This document shows positions 34,078 to 42,737 of a stretch of DNA of 64,000 bases, one piece after another. The DNA comes from Candidatus Sericytochromatia bacterium S15B-MN24 CBMW_12. GTDB taxonomy: Bacteria; Cyanobacteriota; Sericytochromatia; S15B-MN24; UBA4093. The DNA is taken from assembly GCA_002083825.1 (NCBI GenBank), contig DAZV01000022.1, positions 1-64,000 of the forward strand, written 5' to 3'. Below the pieces are notes generated by a model. That model was given only the letters and a program-made list of their open reading frames with translations. It did not search any database and was not told where the DNA came from. Within the stretch, counting starts at the first letter, position 1, and each line of letters begins with the position of its first letter. Both the position numbers and the translations under genes were made by a program.

Positions 34078-36379
34078 GACGCCTCCGGGGGAAGAGGCCC
34101 ATGACGGCGAAAGCGGCGCAGGCGAAGACGAGGATCTCGATGGCCGTGTCCAGGGCGCGGAAGTCGGCCAGGATGGCGGTGACGAGGTCGGTCATGCCGT
34201 TCAGGGAGTAGCCGTCCGCGGCGTAGCTGGCGCCCACGGAATCCGCCGGCTGCCTGGTGCCTATCGCGTAGGCGAGGCCGGCCATTGCCACCCCGATTCC
34301 CAGGGAAATGCCCCAGCGGCCCCAGTCTTTGCGGCCTGCGGTGAGGATCTTGGTGCGTTCCGGGTGGATCTGGCGGCTCTGGCGCAGGGCCATGACGATC
34401 GAGAAGGTGGCGAGCGTCTCGACCAGCACCTGTGCCAGGGCCACGTCGGGCGCCTCCATGAGGGCGAAGACCACCGCCAGCGCGTAGCCCGAGATGGTCA
34501 GGGCGATGACGGCCAGCACGTGGAGCCTCAGCCAGATGGTCGCCAGCGCGGCCAGAAGACTGACGGCCAGCATGACGATCAGGGCGAGGTCGAAGCTTTC
34601 GGCTCGGGGAGGGGGCCAGCGGATTCCCCACCAGCAAACGAGGATCAAGGCGAGGCCGGCCATGAGTTCGTAGCGGAGGTAGCGGCGCAGGTTGCCTCCA
34701 TGGAGGTCCAGGCAGCGCTCGGCGAGGGTGCCGTAAAGACGGAGCGCGGCCGCTCCGCCGAAGTCGAAGCGCATCGGCAGTCGGGCGATCCAGCTCGCCG
34801 GAATCCTTCCTCGGCTCCGGAGGGCCCAGACGCCCCCGGCGGCGGCCAGCGCCGCGAGGCTCAGCAGGAAGATCACTCCCGGCTTCAGGACGACGGCGAA
34901 ATCGGCGGGCGCCTGGACGACGCTGGCGATCGCGGGGTCGATCACGCCCGGGTTCATCCAGTTGGGGGCGAGCCCGGTGATCATGGCCACGGCGGCCAGG
35001 ACAGCCACCGGCAGGATCATGGAGATCGGCAGCGCGGGCGCGGCATCCTGAGGGCTTCGGCCGCTCGACGGGGGCTTCGCTCCGACGATCGCCGTCAGGA
35101 AGCGCAGCATGTACAGGAGGGTCAGCATGCCCCCTCCCAGCATCAATGCCAGCGACAGCCAGGCGGATTGCTCGGACGCGGCGTGCATGAGCTCTTCTTT
35201 GTAGTAGAAGCCGCCGAAGAGGGGCAATCCGGCCAACGAGAAAGCCAAGATGGCGGCCAGGACGGCGAGGGCGGGGTGCGTGCGCCCGAGACCGCCGAGG
35301 GCGTCGAGGCGCTTCTCGCCCGTGAGGAAGGTGACCGCTCCCGCGACCAGGAACAGCCCCGCCTTGATGAAGGCATGCACGAAGAAGGCGTAAAGACCTG
35401 CCTGCACTCCGAGTACCGACCCCAGGCCGAAGGCCAGGAAGATGAAGGCGTACTGGCCGATGGTCGAATAGGCCAGGAGGGCCTTGATCTCGTTCTGGCG
35501 GAGGGCCATGATGCCGGCCAGCACTCCGCCGATCATGCCGGCAGGCACCAGGAGGAGGCTCCAGGTGCTCGTCGTGTGCAGGAGGGGGAAGAAGCGCGCC
35601 AGGAGGTAGACGCCAGCGGCCACCAGGGTGGCCGAGTGCAGGAAAGCGCTGACCGGCGTCGGCGCCGCCATGGCCCCGGGAAGCCAGCTCGAGAAGGGCA
35701 GCTGGGCACTCTTGGCCAGGCCGCCGAGAATGATGCCCGCGGCGATCCAGGGAAGCAGCTCGGACGATTGCCAGGTTTGCCCCGGGGCGAGAAGCTCGGG
35801 AAGCATCATGGTTCCGGCGACCGCATCCAGGCCGAGGAAAGCGAGAAGCATGGCGATGCCTCCGGCCGTCGTCATGACCAGGCTCCGCACGGCACCCGCG
35901 CGTGCCTCGGGCCGCTGGTGCCAGTACCCGATCAGCAGGAACGACGCGATGCCCGTCAGCTCCCAGAATCCGTAGAGCTGGATCAGACTTCCGGACGAGA
36001 CCATGGCCATCATGGCCCCGGAGAAGGCACTGAGCAGCCCGTAAAAGAGGGCATCGCGACGGGAGGAACGCGCATCCGCTTGCGCATGGGGCAGGTAGCG
36101 CCACGAGAAGATCGTGACCAGCAGGTGAATCCAGGCGGTGAGCAGGAGGAACATGCCCGTCAGCCCATCCAGGATCCACGCGCCCGCCGGAAACTCCAAA
36201 GTCCCCATGGATCCGGTGACCGGGCGGCTTGCCAGCCCGTAGCTCACGATCAGGGCCGCGGCGCCGGCCCCGAACATGGCGATGAGGGGAGAGAGACGGT
36301 CGTGACGCCTGGGCCACAGCACCAACACGAGTGCCGTGACCCAGGGCAGGACCAGTCCCGTCGGCACATACCATTCCAC
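34070..36379 (-). CDS. mrpA: MrpA subunit
   Basis: The 769-aa protein starts after GGAGGTGG. Its first about 500 residues are NuoL-like (MMAMVSSGSLIQLYGFWELT, KSAQLPFSSWLPGAMAAPTP, SAFLHSATLVAAGVYLLARF, STIGQYAFIFLAFGLGS, FVHAFIKAGLFLVAGAV). The C-terminal part (about 570-769) carries the MrpA-specific helices (APDVALAQVLVETLATFSIV, TILADFRALDTAIEILVF). The complex exchanges Na+ for H+ for pH homeostasis and salt tolerance. It is first in the operon; the promoter is in 36380-36550. Confidence 0.94.
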   Translation of the reverse strand: MEWYVPTGLVLPWVTALVLVLWPRRHDRLSPLIAMFGAGAAALIVSYGLASRPVTGSMGTLEFPAGAWILDGLTGMFLLLTAWIHLLVTIFSWRYLPHAQADARSSRRDALFYGLLSAFSGAMMAMVSSGSLIQLYGFWELTGIASFLLIGYWHQRPEARAGAVRSLVMTTAGGIAMLLAFLGLDAVAGTMMLPELLAPGQTWQSSELLPWIAAGIILGGLAKSAQLPFSSWLPGAMAAPTPVSAFLHSATLVAAGVYLLARFFPLLHTTSTWSLLLVPAGMIGGVLAGIMALRQNEIKALLAYSTIGQYAFIFLAFGLGSVLGVQAGLYAFFVHAFIKAGLFLVAGAVTFLTGEKRLDALGGLGRTHPALAVLAAILAFSLAGLPLFGGFYYKEELMHAASEQSAWLSLALMLGGGMLTLLYMLRFLTAIVGAKPPSSGRSPQDAAPALPISMILPVAVLAAVAMITGLAPNWMNPGVIDPAIASVVQAPADFAVVLKPGVIFLLSLAALAAAGGVWALRSRGRIPASWIARLPMRFDFGGAAALRLYGTLAERCLDLHGGNLRRYLRYELMAGLALILVCWWGIRWPPPRAESFDLALIVMLAVSLLAALATIWLRLHVLAVIALTISGYALAVVFALMEAPDVALAQVLVETLATFSIVMALRQSRQIHPERTKILTAGRKDWGRWGISLGIGVAMAGLAYAIGTRQPADSVGASYAADGYSLNGMTDLVTAILADFRALDTAIEILVFACAAFAVMGLFPRRRHE

Positions 36380-36556
36380 GGGCCACCTCCGCGAGTCTCC
36401 CTCATTGAACGCCGGTTGGCCCCACCCTCGCCTGGTCGCCAGGCGCAGCTTTCTTCGTTCCTTTCACCGTAGGAATCGTCGAATCGGGGATGAGCGTCGT
36501 GGCGTCCCTTGCCGTCTGGCGGTCTTCAGGCGTGCTGAAAGGAGGGGGCCGGACAC

Positions 36557-36605
36557 CCACGAGCCGAGAGGCCGGGCCAAGTTGGCCCGGCCTCTCGGCT
36601 CGTGG
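36557..36605 (-). terminator. Perfect 24-bp hairpin downstream of a lipoprotein gene
   Basis: 36557-36580 is the exact reverse complement of 36582-36605. It lies 28 nt past the stop of the leftward gene 36634-37779 and before the mrpA promoter region. There is no T-tract. It is the same style as the hairpin at 799-841. Confidence 0.55.
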
Positions 36606-36633
36606 AACGGAAATCCGGATCGGGGACTTGCCG

Positions 36634-37779
36634 CTAGTAGCCGCCGAGGCTCATCAGGCTGGTCTGGGCGGCCATGATATCCGTCATGAAGCTCATGTCC
36701 AGCTCCGTGGGCGCTTCGCCGCCGAGCGTGATCGTTCCCTTGGTGGGCGGCTTGGAGTGATCGGTGGTCGCCTCGAGTTCGATGGGGGCGATCGACTTGC
36801 CCGCCCCGTCTAGCAGCTCCGCCGTGATGTTGTTGCGGGGATACGTGGTCTCGTTGGAGAAGTCGCCGGACCCGTCGTCGACCCGGGTGGTGTTGGAGAG
36901 CGTGTCGATGTTGAAACGGACCTTCAAGAGGGTTCCGAGAGATACCTGATAGAACCCCTTCGACTCGCTGGTGCTGGTGTCGCCCGATTGGGAATAGGTC
37001 CCGTCGAAGTCGCTCTCCACCGTGATCGCCTTTCCGCTGGGGCTGGTGAGGATCAGGGTCATCTTGCCGTCGGTCGTCATCGACGCTAAGTCGCCGCTCT
37101 GGGTCATGGAACCGTCGAGCGCGATGGTGGAGCCGTCGGGAAGCGTTCCGGCCGCCTGGAAGGTCATGCCGGCAGCGGAGGTCGATATCGTCGCCGTGGT
37201 CACGCGAGCGGCACCTCCGCCCTCTGGGGCGAAGCTGCTCTTCAGGGTGCTCTCCGTCGTGTAGCCGGGTTTTCCGTACTCGCCGCTGGTCAGGTAGGTG
37301 CCTTCCATCGTGTAGGTCCCGGGCGACATGGTCGGGCTCTTGGCGACGATGTCCGTGCGGCTAGAGCTCGCGGAACTGCCGTCGCCCGTCATGAGGTAAG
37401 TCGACGTGATGTCGACGACGGTCTCGCCGGCAGCATTCTTCTCGACGACATGCCGGGTTAGCTTCTGGGTCCCCTCCTCCGATTGCTCGGTTGTCCATTC
37501 CCAGGGATCTTCCGCCTGAGCGATCGCATAGCCGCTCAAGCGATAACCGGATGCCGGGGCATTGAGATCCTTCGAGGCTCCGTTCACGGATCTCAACGAG
37601 GTCAACGATTGCTTGACCTCACGCAGCAAGTCCTTGACGGCTTGCGTCGTGATCGCGGCTTGCGCGGTCTCCTGCGACGAGTCGGGGTTCTGCTTGGAGG
37701 TCGGCAATTCGGTGCATCCCACGAGCATGCTCGCGGAAAGCGCGGCGAGCAGAAGGGGCTTGAGCAGTGACGGCTTCAA
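36634..37779 (-). CDS. Lipoprotein of unknown function
   Basis: A TTG start at 37779 follows GAGAGGAG and gives LKPSLLKPLLLAALSASMLV plus the lipobox GC. The mature about 360 residues are rich in Ser, Thr and Gly with repeated short strands (TYTMEGTYLTSGEYGKPGYT, TISTSAAGMTFQAAGTLPDG, MTQSGDLASMTTDGKMTLIL). These look like a beta-solenoid or barrel-like extracytoplasmic domain. No known family is recognised. It ends in LMSLGGY before a strong hairpin, so it is probably monocistronic. The 270 bp upstream contain only promoter-like, AT-richer DNA. Confidence 0.65.
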   Translation of the reverse strand: MKPSLLKPLLLAALSASMLVGCTELPTSKQNPDSSQETAQAAITTQAVKDLLREVKQSLTSLRSVNGASKDLNAPASGYRLSGYAIAQAEDPWEWTTEQSEEGTQKLTRHVVEKNAAGETVVDITSTYLMTGDGSSASSSRTDIVAKSPTMSPGTYTMEGTYLTSGEYGKPGYTTESTLKSSFAPEGGGAARVTTATISTSAAGMTFQAAGTLPDGSTIALDGSMTQSGDLASMTTDGKMTLILTSPSGKAITVESDFDGTYSQSGDTSTSESKGFYQVSLGTLLKVRFNIDTLSNTTRVDDGSGDFSNETTYPRNNITAELLDGAGKSIAPIELEATTDHSKPPTKGTITLGGEAPTELDMSFMTDIMAAQTSLMSLGGY

Positions 37780-38050
37780 CGGGGTGGCTCCTCTCGACTT
37801 ATCGTCGCTCAGATCTAGACGGATATGACCTGAGCGTCGCTGATGCGTGAATGTTCCAAGGGTAAGTGATTCACTAATTTTACCCATAGAGTCCCGCGGT
37901 AGCAAGCTGCCGTTTCGGGCGGTTCCGGGCATCAATCGTACCGACGTTCGAAGCCCCAGGTACCACGCGCGGTTGAGAAAGGGCTTGGTCAACATATCCG
38001 ATGCCTGAGCGCCGGGTCTGAAGCAGGATGGGCGGGTGAGGAGGTGCCAC

Positions 38051-38554
38051 ATGCCCCGCTCACCCCGTTCCCGGATCGGAGACCTCGAGATCGATCAGGA
38101 CATGGAGGTCCAGAGACGATCCTGGCGCTTTCAGCGGATCGGCTGGGGAGGGATCGTGCTTTTCCTTGGGGCGGCACTCGCCGGCCTCTTCGGTGATGGG
38201 CCGCTTTCCCGCGATCGCGTGGGGGATCCGGCCCACCTGGAGGTCGCATATCCCCGTTTCGAGCGCCGCTCCCAGGAGGCGGTCTTGATCGTGCGTTTCG
38301 GCCCGCAGCCTTCCGGCGTCGTGAGGCTCTGGATCGACCGGGACTACCTCTCTGAGCAGCCTATTCAGCGCGTCGAGCCCGTTCCCGAGCGTGCCGAGGC
38401 TCATTCTGATCGCCTGATTCTCGACGTCCGGGTCTCAGGGGATAGCCCTGAAGTCCGGATCACCACCATGCCGGTGGGTTTCGGGCCCCTGCGGGGACGG
38501 CTGGGACTGCTGGGAGGCCCCGAAGTCTCCTTCGAACAGTTCGTCTACCCGTGA
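38051..38554 (+). CDS. Membrane-anchored hypothetical protein
   Basis: The start at 38051 follows GAGGAGG. The 167-aa product has a basic cytoplasmic N-terminus, one membrane helix (GWGGIVLFLGAALAGLFGDG) and a beta-rich external domain (VLIVRFGPQPSGVVRLWIDR). It lies 23 nt before the DUF421 gene, so the two are probably cotranscribed; such pairing of a single-pass protein with DUF421 is a plausible membrane unit. No family is assigned. Confidence 0.65.
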   Translation: MPRSPRSRIGDLEIDQDMEVQRRSWRFQRIGWGGIVLFLGAALAGLFGDGPLSRDRVGDPAHLEVAYPRFERRSQEAVLIVRFGPQPSGVVRLWIDRDYLSEQPIQRVEPVPERAEAHSDRLILDVRVSGDSPEVRITTMPVGFGPLRGRLGLLGGPEVSFEQFVYP

Positions 38555-38577
38555 CGGGAACCCAGGGGAGGTGAGGG

Positions 38578-39024
38578 ATGGAAAGCGTCATCCGGGCCGC
38601 GATCGTCTACGGCGTCCTCATGCTGTTGATGCGCATCGTTGGGAAGCGAACTCTCGCCGAGGTGACGACCTTCGATGTGGTGCTCCTGCTCATCGTCTCG
38701 GAGGCGACCCAACCGGGGCTGATGGGCGCGGACAATTCCATGATGAACTCCTTTCTCGTCATCACGACCCTGCTGGGGCTGGACGCCCTCGTCGGCCGGA
38801 TCCTCTACCGCGTCCCTCGGGCCCAGCAGTGGTTGCAAGGCACCCCGCTGGTCCTCATCGCGGAGGGGGAAGTCCTGCAGGACCGCCTGGACCAGGAGGG
38901 GATCGATCTCGAGGAGATCCTCGCGGCCGCCCGCCAAAGCCAAGGCCTCGAGCGGCTGGATCAGATCAAGTACGCGGTGCTCGAACGGACAGGGGGGATC
39001 AGCATCATCCCGAAACAGGCCTAG
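38578..39024 (+). CDS. DUF421 (YetF/YcaP-type) membrane protein
   Basis: The 148-aa protein has membrane helices followed by the DUF421 core: MLLMRIVGKRTLAEVTTFDV, LIVSEATQPGLMGADNSMMN and then PLVLIAEGEVLQDRLDQEGI with DLEEILAAARQ. Relatives are associated with spore or stress functions; biochemistry is unclear. RBS GGGGAGG precedes the ATG. It is shorter than YetF (about 230 aa), with the C-terminal domain cut after ISIIPK. Confidence 0.82.
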   Translation: MESVIRAAIVYGVLMLLMRIVGKRTLAEVTTFDVVLLLIVSEATQPGLMGADNSMMNSFLVITTLLGLDALVGRILYRVPRAQQWLQGTPLVLIAEGEVLQDRLDQEGIDLEEILAAARQSQGLERLDQIKYAVLERTGGISIIPKQA

Positions 39025-39043
39025 CCGCGGACTTTTCGAACGA

Positions 39044-40032
39044 TCACCACTCGATTATCGTTCCCAGCGAGATGCCGGGTGAGTAGGCGTAGGTGGGAGC
39101 ATCTGCCGCGAACGACTGGCGCGAGAAGGTGTACCCGAGGGCTCCGGTCAACAAGAAGCGATCGTAGATCCGGAAGTCGAGCCCGATTCCCGGGGCGAGC
39201 CCGATGTCCCAGGCGTCCCCCGTTCGGTCGGTGGAAACTCCGGTCCCGGGGTCGTAGATGTAGCGGACGTCGTTCGGCCGATAGAGGGCTCCGATGCCCA
39301 GCAGGCTGTAGAGACGCAGGCGATCGGTCTTGAGGATGGGGGCCATCCCTTGAAGTCCGAGGTTCACGAAGCCCGTCGTTCGGTTATCGGAGAAGGAGAT
39401 GGCCGGAATGCCGGCTACTTGGTAGCCCCAGCCGTTGTCGAGCCAGTTGCGGTAGGTGGCTCCGGAACCTGAAAGCGACGAGTACTGGATACCGAGGCCG
39501 TGGCGGGGATTCCAGGTGACGAGGCGGTCGGAAAAGATGATGCCGGTGGGTCCGACCGCGATCGTCGAAGGCGGCGAGGCCATGCCGGTCGCGTCGAGGT
39601 TGACGTTCCGGGCGCTTCGCAGCCAGCCTCCAGGGACCTCGACGAGCCGCACGGTGAGGTTCCCGCGATCATCGGCGTGTCCGAAGCTGATGAGCTGGGT
39701 CACGCCCATGTCCTTTAGCGCGGCGAGTTGCTGCTGGAAGCCTCCCGTGGTGACCGACTCGGCCATTCCCACGTCCCACATGACGGCGATCCCCTGGGCG
39801 GCCAGGGCCGCGCCGACGGCGTCGCAAACCGCCACGTCGCGAGCCGAGCGTTCTCCCGACGGCGGGGCGAGCCAGACCTTGTCCGTGGGCAGAAGCTGCT
39901 TTTGCTGGAGCATGTCCTGGACGAAGCGATCGGCTACCGAGGGGGATTGGGCATGGGCCGGGAGAGCGATCGACACGGTCGAGAGGATGGCGGCGACGGC
40001 GGGGATTGCAAGCGGGAGAGCAACGCGGAACA
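39044..40032 (-). CDS. Predicted outer-membrane barrel protein with a periplasmic N-terminal domain
   Basis: A TTG start at 40032 follows AAGGAGG by 6 nt and gives a signal peptide (LFRVALPLAIPAVAAILSTV to PAHAQS). Mature residues about 30-170 resemble a soluble domain (VCDAVGAALAAQGIAVMWDV, ALKDMGVTQLISFGHADDRG). The C-terminal 140 residues look like barrel strands (GFVNLGLQGMAPILKTDRLR, FRIYDRFLLTGALGYTFSRQ) and end in the outer-membrane-type terminal IIEW. The function is unknown. Confidence 0.65.
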
Positions 40033-40174
40033 AGAGGGCCTCCTTGCGGGGTCGCGGGGGCGAGTGGGGGTAACGTGAGTTATACCCGTTCTTGGCGCCA
40101 TTGGGCGGAGGGGCGAGCAAGATCCTTGGGCGAAACGAGGTTGCCCAAGCGGGGGGTTCGCGATAGGGTGTCAT

Positions 40175-40206
40175 CGAGACCATGGTGAGGCGAGACCATG
40201 GTGAGG
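40175..40206. repeat. 16-bp perfect tandem duplication
   Basis: CGAGACCATGGTGAGG occurs twice in direct tandem just before the start of the kinase gene at 40214. It lies in the 5' leader and moves the promoter relative to the start; it is probably slippage rather than an operator. Confidence 0.6.
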
Positions 40207-40213
40207 GACGAAG

Positions 40214-42265
40214 ATGCGACATCCTGAGCCTGCCCCCAAGAGGCCGCGCGGAAAGGCCGAGAGCGCGAGCATGGCGCGCTGTCGGGCATTTTCGGGGCTG
40301 GCTGGGCTGGTTTCGGTGGGGATCGGGGGCAGCTCCCTGGCCGGCTGGTTCTTGGACAGCCCCCGCTTGATGTGGGTGCTGCCCGGGACTCCGGGGATCG
40401 CGCTCGCCACGGCAGGCTTGCTGGTGCTGGCGGGAGCGTCGCTGCTGCTGATGCGAAGCGAGCCGGTCGCCCCGGTGCGGCGGCGGCTCGGGGCGGGCCT
40501 GGCCTGGATGGTCGTTCTGACCTCGGGTTGGATGGTGCTGGCGAGGGTTTTCGGACTGGACATCGGCGGGCGGCAAGTCGCCCTGGACCAAGAGCTCGTC
40601 CTGCTGGCGTACCCTCAGACCGCCGTGGCGCTCCTGCTGTACGGATGCGCCTTGCTGGCGCTCGACGGTCCCTCGCCTAAGTCGGTGATCCCGGCGGAAG
40701 CGCTCGCTCTGGGTGCCTTCCTGATTCCCTACGTCGCGCTGCTGGGGTACGCCTTCGGAATCGTCCTCGTGGCTCCCAGCATCCCGATGGCGGTGAATGC
40801 CGCGGTCGCCCTGATCTTCCTCAGCCTAGGCTTGCTCTGTGCCCGCCCTAACCGTGGCTGGATGGCCTCCTTCACCCGCAGCTCCCCGGGGGGACTCATC
40901 CTGCGTCGCTTCCTTCCCTTCATCATGCTAGGTCCCCCGCTTCTGGGCATCGTGAGGCTGGGGGCCGAAAGGATCGGCCTGCTCACCGATCCGATGGGCG
41001 TCGCGCTCCTGGTCCTCGTGTTGACGGCCGTCACCATGGCCCTGGCGGTCTGGAACGCCGTCACGGTCGATCGCCTCGATGCCGAACGAAGACGCAGCGA
41101 GGCGTACCTCCGGCAATTTCAGCTCCTGGTCTCGAGCGTGACCGACTACGCCATCTTCCTCCTCGACGCCAGGGGCCGCGTGAAGAGCTGGAACGCGAGC
41201 GCCGAGCACCTGAAGGGCTATCGGTCGGACGAGATCATCGGCAGGCCCTTCCGGCGCTTCTTCTCACCCGAGGAGAACCGGCAGCGAAAACCTCATCATC
41301 TGCTTCACGAGGCGGCCAAGAAGGGAAGTTCCTGCGACGAAGGTTGGTACGTGAGCGGAGGCGGCGCCCAGCGCTGGGAGGAACTGGTGGTCACGGCCCT
41401 GCGCGACCCCTCCGGATGCCTGGTGGGCTTTGCCGTGATCACCCGGGACCTGACCGACCGCAAGCGGGCCTACGAGGAGGTCGCCAGCCGGACGGCCGAA
41501 CTCGAAAAGGCCAAGGAGCTTCACCAGCTCAAGGATCACTTCCTCTCCACCATCTCCCACGAGATGAAGACCCCCCTGTCGCTGATCACGGGCTACGCCG
41601 AGTTGCTCGAGGAATCCGACGAGCACCGCGCCCTCGTCGCCGGTATCCAGGAGGGCGCCCGCCGGCTGAACGCGCACATCGACCACATCTTGGATTACAG
41701 CGCCTTGCTCAGCGGATCCATGCCCCTGTATCCTACCGAGATCAACCTCGGCGAAATCGCCGCAAACGCCAAGGCCATCACGGAGGGCGGGGCCAAGCTC
41801 CATGAGCAGAAGATCGAGGTGGAGGTCGATTCGCAAACCCCTCCCCTGCGGGGGGATTCCAAGCGGATGACGCAGATGCTGGTGGAACTCCTGGAGAACG
41901 CGGAGAAAGTCACTCCTCGCGGCGGGCGGATGGGCGTCCGAATAGGCCCCCGCGGCTCCGAGGTCCGCATCGACGTCTGGGATACCGGCCCCGGGATCTC
42001 CGAGGAGGACTTTCCGCGGATCTGGGAGGCCTTCAGCCAGCTCGAGGCGGGAGATGCCTTTCGAAAAGGCGGTCTGGGTCTGGGCCTCACGATCGTCAAG
42101 AAGCTCGCGGAACTGCATGGCGGCAAGGTGGCGGTGGTCAGTCAGCTTGGCAAGGGCACCACGTTCTCCGTCACGTTGCCGGCCTCCGGCCTGCCGGCCG
42201 CGGGCGCCTCGAGCAAGCTGGATTCCCTCTCCGAGGCGACGGACGCCAGAGGTGCCGGTGACTAA
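40214..42265 (+). CDS. Membrane PAS histidine kinase
   Basis: The 683-aa protein has about seven hydrophobic helices in residues 20-290 (GIALATAGLLVLAGASLLLM, VALLLYGCALLALDG, VALLVLVLTAVTMALAVWNA), a MASE-like input. PAS follows (SSVTDYAIFLLDARGRVKSW), then a coiled linker, HisKA with phospho-His in FLSTISHEMKTPLSLITGYA and HATPase (LLENAEKVTPRGG, WDTGPGISEEDFPRIWEAF, GLGLGLTIVKKLAELHGG). From PAS to the end it parallels the soluble kinase at 28024. No response regulator is adjacent. The stop overlaps the convergent VOC gene by 4 bp. Confidence 0.87.
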   Translation: MRHPEPAPKRPRGKAESASMARCRAFSGLAGLVSVGIGGSSLAGWFLDSPRLMWVLPGTPGIALATAGLLVLAGASLLLMRSEPVAPVRRRLGAGLAWMVVLTSGWMVLARVFGLDIGGRQVALDQELVLLAYPQTAVALLLYGCALLALDGPSPKSVIPAEALALGAFLIPYVALLGYAFGIVLVAPSIPMAVNAAVALIFLSLGLLCARPNRGWMASFTRSSPGGLILRRFLPFIMLGPPLLGIVRLGAERIGLLTDPMGVALLVLVLTAVTMALAVWNAVTVDRLDAERRRSEAYLRQFQLLVSSVTDYAIFLLDARGRVKSWNASAEHLKGYRSDEIIGRPFRRFFSPEENRQRKPHHLLHEAAKKGSSCDEGWYVSGGGAQRWEELVVTALRDPSGCLVGFAVITRDLTDRKRAYEEVASRTAELEKAKELHQLKDHFLSTISHEMKTPLSLITGYAELLEESDEHRALVAGIQEGARRLNAHIDHILDYSALLSGSMPLYPTEINLGEIAANAKAITEGGAKLHEQKIEVEVDSQTPPLRGDSKRMTQMLVELLENAEKVTPRGGRMGVRIGPRGSEVRIDVWDTGPGISEEDFPRIWEAFSQLEAGDAFRKGGLGLGLTIVKKLAELHGGKVAVVSQLGKGTTFSVTLPASGLPAAGASSKLDSLSEATDARGAGD

Positions 42266-42663
42266 AGCGGACGAGCCAGGACGAGGACGTTCCCCTCGGG
42301 ATCGGCGTAGTAGGCGGCCTCGTCGCCCCAGCCCCGGGGGGCTAGATCGGAGAGCTTTCGGGCGCCTGCCGCCTCGATCCGGGAGATGGCTTCCGGCAGG
42401 TCGGGGCAGTGGAAGTAGATCTCGGTACCCGAGAGGGATCCGGAAGGGACCTCCATGGGGGCCTGCCCGGTGTTCATGGCGAAGGCCTCGCGCTGATAGA
42501 CCCCGAAGCGAAGCCCTTGGGGCGTCTCGAACTCGACGTAGACCAGAACGTCCACTTGAATCGACCAGTCGAAGGCTTCGCGGTAGAAGCGGGAGGCCCG
42601 CTCCAGGTCGCTGACGGCAAGGATGGTGAGAACATGGCGCGGCGAGGCGATCGAAGGGTTCAT
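42262..42663 (-). CDS. VOC (glyoxalase/dioxygenase) superfamily protein
   Basis: The 133-aa single-module protein follows AGGAGA. It shows the VOC pattern: HVLTILAVSDLERASRFYRE, WSIQVDVLVYVEFETPQGLR and GDEAAYYADPEGNVLVLARP. The terminal D-P-x-GN-x-(I/L) is typical. Metal-ligand positions are only partly present. Members bind antibiotics, detoxify methylglyoxal or act as lyases; the substrate is unknown. It is convergent with the kinase gene. Confidence 0.8.
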   Translation of the reverse strand: MNPSIASPRHVLTILAVSDLERASRFYREAFDWSIQVDVLVYVEFETPQGLRFGVYQREAFAMNTGQAPMEVPSGSLSGTEIYFHCPDLPEAISRIEAAGARKLSDLAPRGWGDEAAYYADPEGNVLVLARPL

Positions 42664-42737
42664 GCGGCGATTCTCCTGAGCAAGGACGACATGGACAACT
42701 TACCCAGATCGGGAGCCCGGAATCGGCAGGGGGGCGT

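Noticed and set aside
30825-36379. Complex I or hydrogenase gene cluster
   Set aside because: MrpA, C and D resemble NuoL, K and N, but the seven genes with MrpB, E, F and G and no NuoA-I-type redox subunits define an Mrp antiporter.
34019-36472. 817-codon plus-strand frame opposite mrpA
   Set aside because: It has low-complexity charged composition and lies opposite a clear MrpA; it is a shadow frame.
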